DNA of 64,000 bases, from positions 248,001 to 312,000 of the forward strand of contig BBDW01000002.1 of NCBI GenBank assembly GCA_001312505.1. Reading direction: 5' to 3'. Position numbers and translations under genes: made by a program. Source of the DNA: Mediterraneibacter faecis JCM 15917. GTDB lineage: Bacteria; Bacillota; Clostridia; Lachnospirales; Lachnospiraceae. The notes under the pieces were generated by a model. It ran no database searches. It saw nothing but the letters and a program-made list of their open reading frames with translations, and was not told the origin of the DNA. Positions 34,203 through 44,406 of this stretch are shown one piece after another (the stretch's first letter is position 1; each line of letters opens with the position of its first letter).

Positions 34203-34814
34203 ATGTATAAAAAAAGAATGATGTTACAGCTCTTTGAAGACGGCGCAGGAGCTGGCTCTGGTACACAGGGTGGAAATGCCGGGAATGGAGATGGTGGAAA
34301 TGGATCCACTGGTGGCGCATCCGGAGCACATGGAACCGGAACATATACCTATGAACAATTGGAAGAGATTGCAAGTTCACGAGCGAAAAAGTCGGAAAGA
34401 GCAGCTCTTGCAAATTTCTTCAGAGGTCAGGGAATGACAGAAGACGAGGTAACTCAGGCAATTAGCCAGTTCAAAACAGAGAGAGCTAAAAACCAACCGA
34501 ACGTAGCGCAGTTACAACAGCAGTTAGCAGAATCTCAGAACAAGGTCCAGCAGATGGAAAATGAAAAATTCTTGTCCAGCAAAGGAGTAAAGGTGGACGA
34601 TCTGGACTATGTAACTTTTAAAATCTCCAAAATGGTAGATGATAAAACAACATTTGAAAAGGCAGCAGAGAAGTTTTTGAAAGAGAATCCAAGATATGCA
34701 GGCGGTAGCTCTTATCGTATCGCAGATTCTTCAGTAGGAAATGCATCCGATGGTTCTGGTGGAAATATGAATGCATCCATCAATGACAGAATCAGAGCTG
34801 CTGCAAGAAGATAA
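34203..34814 (+). CDS. Scaffold protein (DUF4355-like)
   Basis: 203 residues from ATG 34203 (GGAGG upstream); the frame is open earlier without a ribosome site. Gly-rich N-terminal part (GNAGNGDGGNGSTGGASGAH) then KKSERAALANFFRGQGMTED and a coiled coil (VAQLQQQLAESQNKVQQMEN). Precedes the capsid gene as expected for a scaffold. Confidence 0.75.
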   Translation: MYKKRMMLQLFEDGAGAGSGTQGGNAGNGDGGNGSTGGASGAHGTGTYTYEQLEEIASSRAKKSERAALANFFRGQGMTEDEVTQAISQFKTERAKNQPNVAQLQQQLAESQNKVQQMENEKFLSSKGVKVDDLDYVTFKISKMVDDKTTFEKAAEKFLKENPRYAGGSSYRIADSSVGNASDGSGGNMNASINDRIRAAARR

Positions 34815-34826
34815 TGGAGGCATGAA

Positions 34827-35807
34827 ATGAATAGAAAAAGAATGAATTTAAGAATATTTGAAACAGATGTAAACATTATTGATCGTAGCGGAGCAGAGTC
34901 ACTTATTCCTACGCAGGAAGCAAGCGAGATTATCCAGGGAACAATCGCACAGTCAGCAGTGCTGTCAAGAGGACGTAAGCTTGCAAATATGACGAGTAAG
35001 CAGTACAAGATGCCAGTCCTTGATATGCTGCCGATTGCTTACTTTGTAAATGGTGATAATGGCCAGAAGAAGACAACAAAGCAGGCTTGGGACAAGAAGT
35101 TTATTACAGCTGAGGAAATTGCTGTTATTGTTCCGATTCCGGAAGCTGTATTGGACGATGTAGAATATGACATTTGGGCAGAAGTAAAGCCAAGAGTAAC
35201 AGAGGCATTTGGAAAAGTGATTGATGCAGCTGTGCTGTTTGGTGAAAATAAACCTTCTACATGGAGAGAAGATGTAGTTGCGACAGCTACAAAAGCGAAT
35301 GCAGTTGTGACATTAGGAACGTCAGACAGCCTCTATGACAAAATCATGGCAGAGGATGGAGTGATCGCAAAAGTTGAAGATTGCGGATATTTTGTAAATG
35401 GTCACATGGCAGATATCTCTATGAGAGCTAAACTTAGAGGACTGAAAAATACAAATGGTGATCCATTGTTTAAACAGGATTTGCAGGGAACTACACAGTA
35501 TGCACTTGATGGATCCCCAATGAACTTCCCAAACAACGGTGCGTTTGATAAATCAAAAGCTCTCATGATCTCCGGAGATTTCTCGCAGCTTGTATATTCT
35601 ATCCGTCAGGATATTACATTTAAGCTGTTCACAGAAGGTGTTGTCCAGAATACGGACGGAACCATCGCATACAATCTTATGCAGAACGATATGGTTGCGC
35701 TTCGTGCAGTGATGCGTCTTGGATGGGAAATCCCGAACCCGATCAATTCACTGAAGACAGACAAGACCAAGAGATGTCCGTTTGCAGTTCTGAAATCCGG
35801 TGAGTAA
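34827..35807 (+). CDS. HK97-fold major capsid protein
   Basis: 326 residues. QEASEIIQGTIAQSAVLSRG, RKLANMTSKQYKMPVLDMLP and ITAEEIAVIVPIPEAVLDDV are typical of HK97-type capsid proteins lacking a long delta domain. Preceded by the scaffold gene with GGAGG. Forms the icosahedral shell. Confidence 0.9.
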   Translation: MNRKRMNLRIFETDVNIIDRSGAESLIPTQEASEIIQGTIAQSAVLSRGRKLANMTSKQYKMPVLDMLPIAYFVNGDNGQKKTTKQAWDKKFITAEEIAVIVPIPEAVLDDVEYDIWAEVKPRVTEAFGKVIDAAVLFGENKPSTWREDVVATATKANAVVTLGTSDSLYDKIMAEDGVIAKVEDCGYFVNGHMADISMRAKLRGLKNTNGDPLFKQDLQGTTQYALDGSPMNFPNNGAFDKSKALMISGDFSQLVYSIRQDITFKLFTEGVVQNTDGTIAYNLMQNDMVALRAVMRLGWEIPNPINSLKTDKTKRCPFAVLKSGE

Positions 35808-35823
35808 GGGAAGGTGATGATCC

Positions 35824-36243
35824 ATGCAGGTCACGTATGGATATTATGCAGACGAATATGGAGGAAGAACCATTCCGGAACAGGACTTTCGAAAAGCCGA
35901 AAGGCAGGCGGAAGCCTATATCCGGCATTTGACTTATGTGAAAGGTGATATCTTTGCTGTGGAAAATGACGCGGTAAAAGATGCTGTTTGCGCTGCAGCA
36001 GAGGTTTATTACAAATACAATGCACAGCAGCAGTCAGAAACCCCCCCGTTGGTGAAGTCAGAAAATAATGACGGATACAGTGTCACTTATGTTACAGAGC
36101 AGACGGATGGAAAGACAGCAGAAGAGATTGTGAAGAAAAAGGTATATGATGCGGTATATCCTTATCTTCTTCCTACTGGATGGCTGTCAAGAAAGGTGGG
36201 GGGGATGCGTTGTGATCACAAATATGGATGTGACTGTTTATAA
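35824..36243 (+). CDS. Head-tail connector (gp6-like)
   Basis: 139 residues. YYADEYGGRTIPEQDFRKAE and RQAEAYIRHLTYVKGD plus AVKDAVCAAAEVYYKYNAQQ make the helical bundle of phage connector proteins. C7 at 36043 inserts a Pro (ETPPLV), G7 at 36197 a Gly (KVGGM). Confidence 0.7.
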   Translation: MQVTYGYYADEYGGRTIPEQDFRKAERQAEAYIRHLTYVKGDIFAVENDAVKDAVCAAAEVYYKYNAQQQSETPPLVKSENNDGYSVTYVTEQTDGKTAEEIVKKKVYDAVYPYLLPTGWLSRKVGGMRCDHKYGCDCL

Positions 36244-36616
36244 CAGGAAATACGATGAGACCACTCATTTTGATACCTGGTCCCGGACAGTCTTGCACGG
36301 CGTTCATGTTTATGTAGATCATAAGGCCGCAGTTTCAGATAACGGTCTGAACAGTGCGGAAGTCTATAAGATCCGTATTCCTGCGGATATTCCAGAAGCA
36401 GATCAGTATCTCCCGCCGGAAGAGTATGCCTGTTGTGGAGGCTTCGGAAACTGGACTATACAGAACGGGGGGGATCAGATCGTGCTCGGTGAGTGCTGTC
36501 AGGAGATTGAGAAGCCGGCGGATTTGAAAAAGCTGTTCCAGAGGCATTGTAAGGTGACAAGCTGGTCAGATAACCGGTTTGGGACGCTTCCACATTGGAG
36601 GGTCGGAGGTGAGTAG
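36212..36616 (+). CDS. DUF6751-like minor head or tail protein
   Basis: 134 residues from GTG 36212 (AAAGGTGG upstream). MDVTVYNRKYDETTHFDTWS, VSDNGLNSAEVYKIRIPADI, NGGDQIVLGE and a terminal ..GTLPHWRVGG match a beta-rich connector-type protein. Its end overlaps the next gene by a stop/start. A neck or closure role is inferred. Confidence 0.55.
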   Translation: MITNMDVTVYNRKYDETTHFDTWSRTVLHGVHVYVDHKAAVSDNGLNSAEVYKIRIPADIPEADQYLPPEEYACCGGFGNWTIQNGGDQIVLGECCQEIEKPADLKKLFQRHCKVTSWSDNRFGTLPHWRVGGE

Positions 36617-37002
36617 ATGGCTGGCAAGAAAGCATTTTCAATCAATACGCCACGTGGAAGTATCACCACGGTTACGAATTCAGACGGATCGGTAACGGCA
36701 GAACTGAAATGGGCACCTGGCTTTTCAGAGCGAAAAGAGGGTGCTTTTTCCAATGCACAGGAATTCGTCGATTCAGAATGCCTGCGCTATATGAATCCAC
36801 TGACTCCGAGAAGAACCGGGATGCTGATCAAGTCCGGAACGCTTGGAACGGTGATCGGATCCGGATCAATCGAGTATATCACTCCGTATGCACGCCGCCA
36901 GTACTATGAACACAAGACAAGGTCAAAATGGTTTGAAACCATGAAAGCAAGCAAGAAGGATGTTATAAGGGAAGGGGGGCAGAGAAGATTGCAGGAAAAT
37001 AA
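36617..37002 (+). CDS. Minor capsid protein (gp10-like), frameshifted as sequenced
   Basis: Reads from ATG 36617 through ..KWAPGFSERKEGAFSNAQEF, LTPRRTGMLIKSG, YARRQYYEHKTRSKWFETMK. At G6 (36974-36979), reducing to G4 gives ..DVIREGAEKIAGK and a stop at 37002, the natural end of this family. As sequenced the run fuses it to the next gene. Confidence 0.65.
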
Positions 37003-37414
37003 GAAGACGCCAATCATCGAAAGTATCCGGGAATATGTGAAGTCCTACCCAGGCATTAACAACCGGAAGATCAATATCGATTATCTCGGTGACGGAATGG
37101 AATACTCCATTGATCCGATCGGAGCAGATCCGATATACAAGAAATATGTGGATGGCTCCTGCCTGAAACAGTTCCAGTTCGCTCTGACAAGTAAGGAAGC
37201 TTATGACGGGGGGGACGCCAGAACAGGAATCGCAAACAGCGGGTTCTATCAGGACTTCGAGGAGTGGACACAACAGAACAATATGAATGATATCGTACCG
37301 GAGCTGGACGGGCATGACGCTATTCGAGTAGAAGTGCTGCAGTCCGGCTATTTATTTAGCGCAGAAGCTGATCTGGGACGGTATCAGATGATTTGCAGAG
37401 CAATTTATAAATAA
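36989..37414 (+). CDS. Tail terminator-type minor protein
   Basis: 141 residues from TTG 36989 (AGAGAAGA upstream). IIESIREYVKSYPGINNRKI, SIDPIGADPIYKKYVDGSCL, then GFYQDFEEWTQQNN and ending GRYQMICRAIYK match a separate protein normally following the gp10-like gene. Overlaps the previous gene's end. Function: neck/tail joining inferred. Confidence 0.65.
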   Translation: MQENKKTPIIESIREYVKSYPGINNRKINIDYLGDGMEYSIDPIGADPIYKKYVDGSCLKQFQFALTSKEAYDGGDARTGIANSGFYQDFEEWTQQNNMNDIVPELDGHDAIRVEVLQSGYLFSAEADLGRYQMICRAIYK

Positions 37415-37429
37415 ACAGGAGGTATGGAA

Positions 37430-37939
37430 ATGACAACAGCTGATGGAAAAAAGAAATTGGTTGGAAGACATAAGCGAGTTGCGTTTATGGATGCAACAGG
37501 TGATGGGAAGAACTTCACCAGGATGACAGGATTTACTTCCATGTCAGACGGAAAAAACGCAACAGAATACAGCAGACAGTATGTGGACGAAGCAAGTGAG
37601 CGTTCGGACGTGGTTGGTTATGCACCATCTGTCGATTATGAGTTCGACCTGTATACAAACGATCCGGTACAAGCAAGAATCGCAGAAATTACAGATGATG
37701 AACTTATTGGATCAGACACACAGGTTACAATCGTGACTGTAGATCTGTTTGACGAAAAGCAAGTGGAAAACACATGTACCGCAAGAAAGCGTGACTGGAA
37801 TGTAATCCCGGATACAGAAGGGGGGGATGGAACGGACGCACTGATCTACAAAGGTAGCTTCAAGGCGTCAGGCAATATCACGAAAGGCACAGCCACTACT
37901 ACAGACGGCTGGGAGACTTGTACATTTGCAGCAGAGTGA
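37430..37939 (+). CDS. Major tail protein
   Basis: 169 residues from ATG 37430; ATG 37424 is too near the AGGAGG. HKRVAFMDATGDGKNFTRMT, DVVGYAPSVDYEFDLYTNDP, and DALIYKGSFKASGNITKGTA give the beta-sandwich tube subunit pattern of siphovirus tails. G7 at 37819 makes EGGDG where relatives have EGDG. Confidence 0.8.
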   Translation: MTTADGKKKLVGRHKRVAFMDATGDGKNFTRMTGFTSMSDGKNATEYSRQYVDEASERSDVVGYAPSVDYEFDLYTNDPVQARIAEITDDELIGSDTQVTIVTVDLFDEKQVENTCTARKRDWNVIPDTEGGDGTDALIYKGSFKASGNITKGTATTTDGWETCTFAAE

Positions 37940-37956
37940 GAAAGAGAGGTTAGCTA

Positions 37957-38358
37957 ATGGAAATTTTTAAATTTGGAGATCTTGAAGCGGAGATCGATTT
38001 TACAGACGCTGATTTCCTGGAAAACCTGGAAGAAGCAAAGGAGCTGTTACAGGAAGAAGCAAAGAAGACTCCGGTTACAGGGAAGACGGCAGACATCATC
38101 CGTGCCCAGTGCAGGTGCTATTTCAATTTCTTCGACAGAATCATCGGAGACGGGGGGGCACATGAAGCAATGTTCTGCGGAAAGACAAGCCTGAACCTGT
38201 GCATTGAAGCTGCAGAGGCATTGAAAAAGTTCGAGGATGCGGACGCTGAAAGAATCAATGGAAAGTATAGTGAATATACCATACAGCAACATGGAAACAG
38301 GCAGCAGAGAAGGAACTATAATAAGCAGAAGAATAGGAAATACTCCAACAACAGGTAA
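37957..38358 (+). CDS. Tail assembly protein (DUF6673-like)
   Basis: 133 residues. FGDLEAEIDFTDADFLENLE, TADIIRAQCRCYFNFFDRII, then NLCIEAAEALKKFEDADAER and a basic Gln/Arg tail. Position between tail tube and Gp15 fits the gpG-like tail chaperone. Confidence 0.7.
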   Translation: MEIFKFGDLEAEIDFTDADFLENLEEAKELLQEEAKKTPVTGKTADIIRAQCRCYFNFFDRIIGDGGAHEAMFCGKTSLNLCIEAAEALKKFEDADAERINGKYSEYTIQQHGNRQQRRNYNKQKNRKYSNNR

Positions 38359-38361
38359 GAG

Positions 38362-38925
38362 ATGAACATTTTGATTGATAAGTTTCCGGAATTTGTATCA
38401 GTGGACGGAAAGGAATATCCGGTGGAGACAGATTTCCGGAAATGGATAAGACTAATGAAACTGGTAGAGGACGACAGTGTACCGGAGAATGTTAAGTGCG
38501 GACTAATGATGCAATGGTATACGGACGCAATACCGGACGATCTGGAAGCTGCAATTGATGCACTCGGCGAGTTCCTCGCCATGAATCCGGGTGAAAAAGA
38601 AGAAATTGCACCTGTGCAATCATCAAAACAGGTCTATTCCTACGAGGAAGACATGACATGGATCTACAGCGCATTCAGGGAAGTGTATGGTATTGACCTG
38701 CAGAAAATTGAGTATATGCACTGGTGGGAGTTTCAGACATTATTTACAGGGCTTCCGGAAAGCACAGAGATTAAGCAGAGAATGATGTACCGAAGTATAG
38801 ATCTCAGAACTGTAAAGGACAAGGATGAGCGTAAAAGAATCAAGAGAATACAGGATGCCATTGCGCTGAAGAAGAGAAAGAGAAAAATGACAGACTACGA
38901 GATTGGGGGGGATATGTTTGCGTGA
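38362..38925 (+). CDS. Gp15-family tail assembly protein
   Basis: 187 residues. VETDFRKWIRLMKLVEDDSV, CGLMMQWYTDAIPDDLEAAI and YMHWWEFQTLFTGLPESTEI are signatures of phage Gp15. The gene follows the tail assembly gene without any slippery site or in-frame overlap, so I read two proteins, not a frameshift product. Confidence 0.85.
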   Translation: MNILIDKFPEFVSVDGKEYPVETDFRKWIRLMKLVEDDSVPENVKCGLMMQWYTDAIPDDLEAAIDALGEFLAMNPGEKEEIAPVQSSKQVYSYEEDMTWIYSAFREVYGIDLQKIEYMHWWEFQTLFTGLPESTEIKQRMMYRSIDLRTVKDKDERKRIKRIQDAIALKKRKRKMTDYEIGGDMFA

Positions 38926-39080
38926 CAAAGAAAATGATGATCAACATCCCGACAGAACGCAAATGGTACAGGTGTCCTTATTGTGGAAAGAAACTGCTGA
39001 TATACGAAGATACAGCCAAGTGCAATGGCGTGTATCTTAATTGTCGGGAATGCAGGAGAGAAGTGAAGATTAGGATTTAA
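38922..39080 (+). CDS. Com-like zinc-ribbon micro-protein
   Basis: 52 residues from GTG 38922, overlapping the Gp15 stop (GTGA). CPYCGKKLLIYEDTAKCNGV and NCRECRREVKI form two CxxC knuckles. Found ahead of tape measure genes in many such phages. Confidence 0.65.
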   Translation: MTKKMMINIPTERKWYRCPYCGKKLLIYEDTAKCNGVYLNCRECRREVKIRI

Positions 39081-39124
39081 GCACATGTGAGCCGTTGAGC
39101 CGTGCTATCAGAAAGGGTGATAGT

Positions 39125-41686
39125 ATGGCGGACGGCTATTTGAATTTTGATACAAAAATTAATGAAAAAGGGTTCAACGACGGCATAAAGAAGCTGGGAA
39201 GCTCGGGAAAAGCGGATTATCGGTTGTAACGAAAGCAACTGCAGGAGCAGTAGCTGCTATTGGAACAGGAGCGGCCGCAATCGTAAAGACATCACTTGAT
39301 GTGGTGGCAAATATGGAGCAGCAGGTCGGCGGAGTAGAGACACTGTTTAAGGACAGTGCATCGACGGTAATTAAAAATGCCAATATGGCGTATAGGACAG
39401 CTCAGATTTCCGCGAATGAGTATATGTCCACGGTAACGAGCTTCTCGGCATCATTGCTGCAGGGGGGGCTTGGTGGAGATACTGCGAAGGCAGCAGAAAT
39501 TGCGAATACAGCACTGATTGATATGGCAGATAATGCCAATAAGATGGGCACGAACATGCGCGACATCCAGAATGCTTATCAGGGATTTGCAAAGCAGAAT
39601 TACACCATGCTCGACAACCTGAAGCTGGGATATGGCGGTACACAGGCGGAAATGATCCGGCTGATCAACGACTCAGGTGTTCTGAACGAAAAGATAGAGG
39701 ATCTCGATAACGTTACATTTGATCAGATGATCCTCGCAATCCATAAGATCCAGGAAAATCTTGGAATAACCGGAACATCTGCGAAGGAAGCGTCAACAAC
39801 AATTGAGGGATCTGTTAATTCTGCGAAAGCTGCATGGGAGAACTTTGAAGCAGGCGTGATCAGCGCGAATGATCTTGTAGATACTTTCTGGACAGCTTCA
39901 CAAAATATCTTCAACAATTTGGAACAGATTATTCCGAGACTTGGGAAGACTGGAATGGATGTTCTTGAATCATTATCTGGAAAAATCGGAGAAGCTGTGC
40001 CGCAGCTAAAAGTTTTTACGGATAGTGTTGGAAATTTGGCAGATAAGTTGCAGAACATGAGCACAGATGAGCTTATGAATCTCGGCAAGACGGTAGCGGT
40101 TCTTGCAGGGGCAGCTCCGGCATTTAGTGCACTTGGGAAAAGTGCCGGTACATGTGGCGATATCTTGAGTGGTCTGGGAGAAATAAGCGGCGGAACAGTA
40201 GCAAAGCTGAACAAGATGCCGGGAGATATCAAAAAACTCGGCGGAAAGATGAAAGCTGGCGCCAAGGCACTTTCTACAGCAAAAGATGCAGTGTTGATTC
40301 CATTTGAAGGAATGGAAGAACAGATTTCCGGAGTGCTTGGTAAAATAACGTACCATGTGAAATATTATGGAGCCGGAATTCAGAATCAGATCAGCAAATT
40401 AGGCGCACCAGTGACAAATGCAGTGTCTAAATTTACTGCGCCAATAAGAAAACTTGGATCGGTAATCGGTGGAAGTTTTGGAAAAGTAGGAACACAGATT
40501 TCCGGGTATGCAAGTATCATTGGAAATGCCTTTGCGCCGATTCTGTCATCGGTTGCCGGATTTATCCCATCCTTTATCAGTCTGCTGAATTTCGGGGCGG
40601 TCGCAGCCGTTGTTGTTGCCGGCTTGGGATTGATCTACAGTCAGTTTGGAACGCAGATTGATCAGCTGCTGCTTCTTGCGCAGACGAAAGGTCCGGAGAT
40701 TATTTCCAATCTTGGAAATGGAATTACAGCAGCACTTCCGGGATTGATGGGGCAGGGCGCAACGCTGATTTTGGGATTAATGAATGCAATCACAGCGAAT
40801 CTGCCGGCGCTTATTTCTACGGGCGCAAGTATTATAGCAACACTTGTGAGCAGTTTGGCAGAACAGCTCCCGCAATTGATTCCGGCAGCGGCAAGTATGA
40901 TTCTGACACTGGTGGAGGCGATGATCAGCAATCTCCCACAGATTATCTCGTCAGGACTTGATTTAATGATGGGGCTCGCACAGGGGGGGATCGCAAATGC
41001 AATCCCGCAGGTGACAGCGAAAGCGCCGGTCATTATTGGAAAACTGGCATCTACGATTATTACGAACCTGCCAAAGATCATACAAACTGGTATTCAGATT
41101 CTCACACAATTGGCGGTCGGACTGGTAAAAGGAATTCCGACCCTGCTTGGTAAGATCCCGTCCATGATCAGCCAGATCAAGAATGCATTCACCAGTGTGG
41201 ACTGGGGAAGTGTCGGCGTTAATATTATCAAAGGAATTGCAAGCGGACTTAGCAGCGCGGCAAAGAGTCTGGCAGATGCAGCAGCAAATGCAGCAAGCAA
41301 TGCCCTTGACTGGGTGAAATCAAAACTTGGTATTCATTCACCGTCCCGTGTGTTTCGTGATCAGGTAGGTAAGATGATGGCTCTTGGTATGGGAATCGGA
41401 TTTGAGAAGAATATTCCAGTCAAGAGCATGAGCGCAGGAGTCAAGAGAGCTGTAGGAAGCCTGAAGAAGTCAGCTGAATTGATTACAAGCAGAAGCACAT
41501 CCAACAACAGCGTGGATGGAATACGAAACCATCCGGTATGGGGGCGGACCAACGGATCAGACGGATTATGACAGATTGGAGAGGATACAGATGAAAGCGG
41601 CCAAGACGATAGCGAAGAGACCAATATATCTTGGAACAGAGCGAATTGACAAGCCACTGCCGAAAGGAGCGGTACCGCAAGTATGA
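39125..41686 (+). CDS. Tape measure protein, frameshifted as sequenced
   Basis: Joined length 853 residues. N-terminal ADGYLNFDTKINEKGFNDGI; a single-base loss near 39215 (GG, expected GGG) shifts from KKLGSSGKA to GLSVVTKATAG. The core has SASLLQGGLGGDTAKAAEIA (one extra Gly at G7 39463), GTNMRDIQNAYQGFAKQNYT, long Gly/Ala helices (about 420-640) and KSKLGIHSPSRVFRDQ, normal in the family. A G5 at 41540 (G4 expected) shifts the C-terminus, which should end GTERIDKPLPKGAVPQV. The two errors cancel in frame. Confidence 0.85.
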
Positions 41687-42465
41687 TTGTATATTATGAA
41701 AATTCAAAAGGGGAGCAACTGAATCTTCTGAAGGCTCCCTATAGGACTATGAAGACAGACTGGTTTGATGCGGACTGGTCAGAGTCTTCTAACGGGTATG
41801 AAAAGACCGTGACAATTGACGTATTCGGGAAACGAAACGAATTCCGGTCGAATATGGAGCAACTCTATAAGATCATAGCAGTTGATGCGGAAAATGAAGT
41901 ATATGGAAGGCTGTATGTAAATGGAGCTTATTTACGATGCAGGATATTAAAATCGGCAAAGGAAGGATGGAAAGGTTACGTCTATTCCGAGGTGGGACTT
42001 ACCTTTCAGGCACCGGAGCTTGTGTGGGTGGTAGAAACTGGAAAACAATTCTTTCCACAGCCCGAAGAAGAGGCAGCTGCAGGTATTGATTTTCCGTATA
42101 ATCATCCGTTCGACTTTGCAGGAGTGAAGCGCGGGACCGCTGTGTGGGAAGTAGAGCATATTATTCCGAGTGATTTCCAGATGATTATCTACGGACCATG
42201 CGTGAATCCAAGAATCTTAATCAATGATTATCCTTATGAGGTATTTGTGACACTGGAACGAAATGAATATCTTGTGATCGACAGCAGATCTTGTAAGGTT
42301 ATGAGATATTTATCAAATGGAACTGTGCAGAATGCATTTAATGAGAGAGCGCTGGAACATAGCATATTTGAGAAAATTCCTTCCGGGCTTTTAAATATCA
42401 ACTGGTCGGGAGACTTTGGTTTTGATTTGACCTTATTTTTGAACAGGAGGGAGCCGCCGTGGTAA
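41683..42465 (+). CDS. Distal tail protein (Dit)
   Basis: 260 residues, ATG overlapping the tape measure stop (ATGA). MIVYYENSKGEQLNLLKAPY, WFDADWSESSNGYEKTVTID and VGLTFQAPELVWVVET match the Dit fold: N-terminal belt and C-terminal galectin-like domain with a conserved LFLNRREPPW end. Hub between tail tube and baseplate. Confidence 0.85.
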   Translation: MIVYYENSKGEQLNLLKAPYRTMKTDWFDADWSESSNGYEKTVTIDVFGKRNEFRSNMEQLYKIIAVDAENEVYGRLYVNGAYLRCRILKSAKEGWKGYVYSEVGLTFQAPELVWVVETGKQFFPQPEEEAAAGIDFPYNHPFDFAGVKRGTAVWEVEHIIPSDFQMIIYGPCVNPRILINDYPYEVFVTLERNEYLVIDSRSCKVMRYLSNGTVQNAFNERALEHSIFEKIPSGLLNINWSGDFGFDLTLFLNRREPPW

Positions 42466-43449
42466 CACTGGCAGATAAGAATCTACATGAGATTGGATAT
42501 GTGAAAGATGCTAATTTTACTGCAGATGTGAATGGAGAGTACGAGTTTTCAGTTCAGATCGCAAGATCAAACTGGTATCCGGAATTGAACTTTTCCAGTT
42601 ATATATACATTGTTGGTACAGAATATGGTGGAATTATCGGTGAGATCCTGACGGATACCACACTTGATTATGTGGAAGTGAAAGGGATCACCTGGCGTGG
42701 ATTTTTGCAGTACAAAGTGATTGAGCCGCCGGCAGGATCTGATTACAAGAAAGTAACAGGGGGAAATACATCAGGTTATGAAAGCATTGATTGAACCGGA
42801 GTTTAGTGGCTTGTATGTAGTGTCTTCCAAGAATACAGAAATCACGGTCAGTAATTATCTGTTTGACCGCTACTGTACCTTGCTTGCAGGGATTAGCAAG
42901 ATGCTGAAAAGCAAAGAGTATAGGTTGAACATCCGGTTCCTTCGGGAGCAGGGAGAACCGGGATATCTGCTGATAGAAGCAGTTCCTGTTGTAGATTATT
43001 CAAAAAAACTGGAACTGTCGAAAGACATGCAGCTGAATTATACAATGGATGATAAGCGGAATGGAGTGAATCATCTGATCGTAGCAGGAAAGGGAGAACT
43101 TCAGGAAAGAAATGTATTCCATCTGTATGTACAGAAAAACGGTAGTATTGGAAAAGAAAAATATTATACTGGGCTGGATGAAATCACGGAGGTGTACGAA
43201 AATACATCAACGGAGACGGATGAACTTGAGAAAAATGCAATTGAACGACTTCAGGACCGAATGAATAAGAAGACATTCAAAATGGATGTTGCAAGTCTTG
43301 GACTTCAGGTCGGTATTGGAGATATCGTAGGAGGCAGAGATTACCTGACCGGGATGTATATGTCAAAGCCTGTAAAGAACATCATCTATGAAATCACAAA
43401 TGATGTAGAATCAATTACTTATAAATTGGAAGGAGAAGATGAAGAATGA
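42459..43449 (+). CDS. Siphovirus Gp37-like tail protein, frameshifted as sequenced
   Basis: Joined product of 329 residues from GTG 42459. LADKNLHEIGYVKDANFTAD, VEVKGITWRGFLQYKVIEPP, then after the break VMKALIEPEFSGLYVVSSKN and LSKDMQLNYTMDDKRNGVNH. G5 at 42759-42763 should be G4, giving VTGEIHQVMKAL. Baseplate hub or tail-tip function by family. Confidence 0.75.
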
Positions 43450-44387
43450 AAATTGTATCTGGAAGAACCGGATCACCCCCCCATGTGACTTCGCAGCAGT
43501 TCCGGCAGATGCTGGAAGGAATACTGGGACAGGACAGTTATATTCTCACGAGCGGAGAAAATTTAAAGCCGGAATTGAGTTCCAATAATCTGCTCAAGAT
43601 CCGGAGCGGGATGATGTGCCATCATGGATGTATTTCCTGTGTGGAAATCGGAACTTATGATGAGGTCACTCTGACGAATGGATCACATGGAATGCAGAGA
43701 ATTGACCTCGTGGTAAACCGGTATACCAGGAATGCGGAGACAGAGGTTGAAAAATGCGAATGGAAGGTGATCACCGGGACAGCAAAGGCGAGCAGCCCAG
43801 CAGTTCCGACATATACGAAGAGCAATCTTCAGGAGGGAGATCTTGTAGATGAGTGTCCGGTATTTGAAATTCACTACAATGGAATCAATGTTACGGAGGT
43901 GAAGAGCCTGTTGAGTGTAGTGGGATCACTTGCTGAATTAAATGGCAAATCATATGAGCTGATCAAAGTCAGTGATAACAGATATGTGAAGAAATACGCA
44001 GACGGACGCTTTGAAGCATATGGTCATATAGCAATCAAGGATCTTGTATTTGCAAATCAGATTGGATCAAGCGGTGTTTATTACGCTCAATATCAGAAAT
44101 TAAATATTGGGATTACTGCTAAAACCATTTCATCTGTACAACACACGGCAAATAACTCTGGTGTTGTATGGACTGGCAATGCATCTGTGTCTGGAATCGA
44201 CATGAAAGGAACTATCTTGCAATATGGTAATACTTCCAGAGCAACAGATTTAACTATGATGTTAAGGGAACCTGGAAATAACTCACAATTCTTATTTCTA
44301 AGGAATTGGCAGTGGTTTTGGATTCACATCCGGCGCAGGTCGGGTGTCTTTGTTATGCGCTTTTATATATGCAACATAGAAACATGA
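43446..44387 (+). CDS. Tail fibre / baseplate spike protein
   Basis: 313 residues. Start GSPPHVTSQQFRQMLEGILG matches fibre proteins whose first domain has HVTSQQFR (one extra Pro from C7). LVVNRYTRNAETEVEKCEWK and GSLAELNGKSYELIKVSDNR follow; a repeat-poor C-terminal receptor part ends VMRFYICNIET. The last 30 residues look atypical and could be out of frame near 44307. Overlaps the Gp37-like stop. Confidence 0.7.
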   Translation: MKIVSGRTGSPPHVTSQQFRQMLEGILGQDSYILTSGENLKPELSSNNLLKIRSGMMCHHGCISCVEIGTYDEVTLTNGSHGMQRIDLVVNRYTRNAETEVEKCEWKVITGTAKASSPAVPTYTKSNLQEGDLVDECPVFEIHYNGINVTEVKSLLSVVGSLAELNGKSYELIKVSDNRYVKKYADGRFEAYGHIAIKDLVFANQIGSSGVYYAQYQKLNIGITAKTISSVQHTANNSGVVWTGNASVSGIDMKGTILQYGNTSRATDLTMMLREPGNNSQFLFLRNWQWFWIHIRRRSGVFVMRFYICNIET

Positions 44388-44406
44388 TTCAGAGAAAGGA
44401 AAAGAT

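Noticed and set aside
37957-38925. Programmed frameshift between tail assembly genes
   Set aside because: The second gene has its own start and the Gp15 family signature; no slippery heptamer or in-frame overlap joins them.
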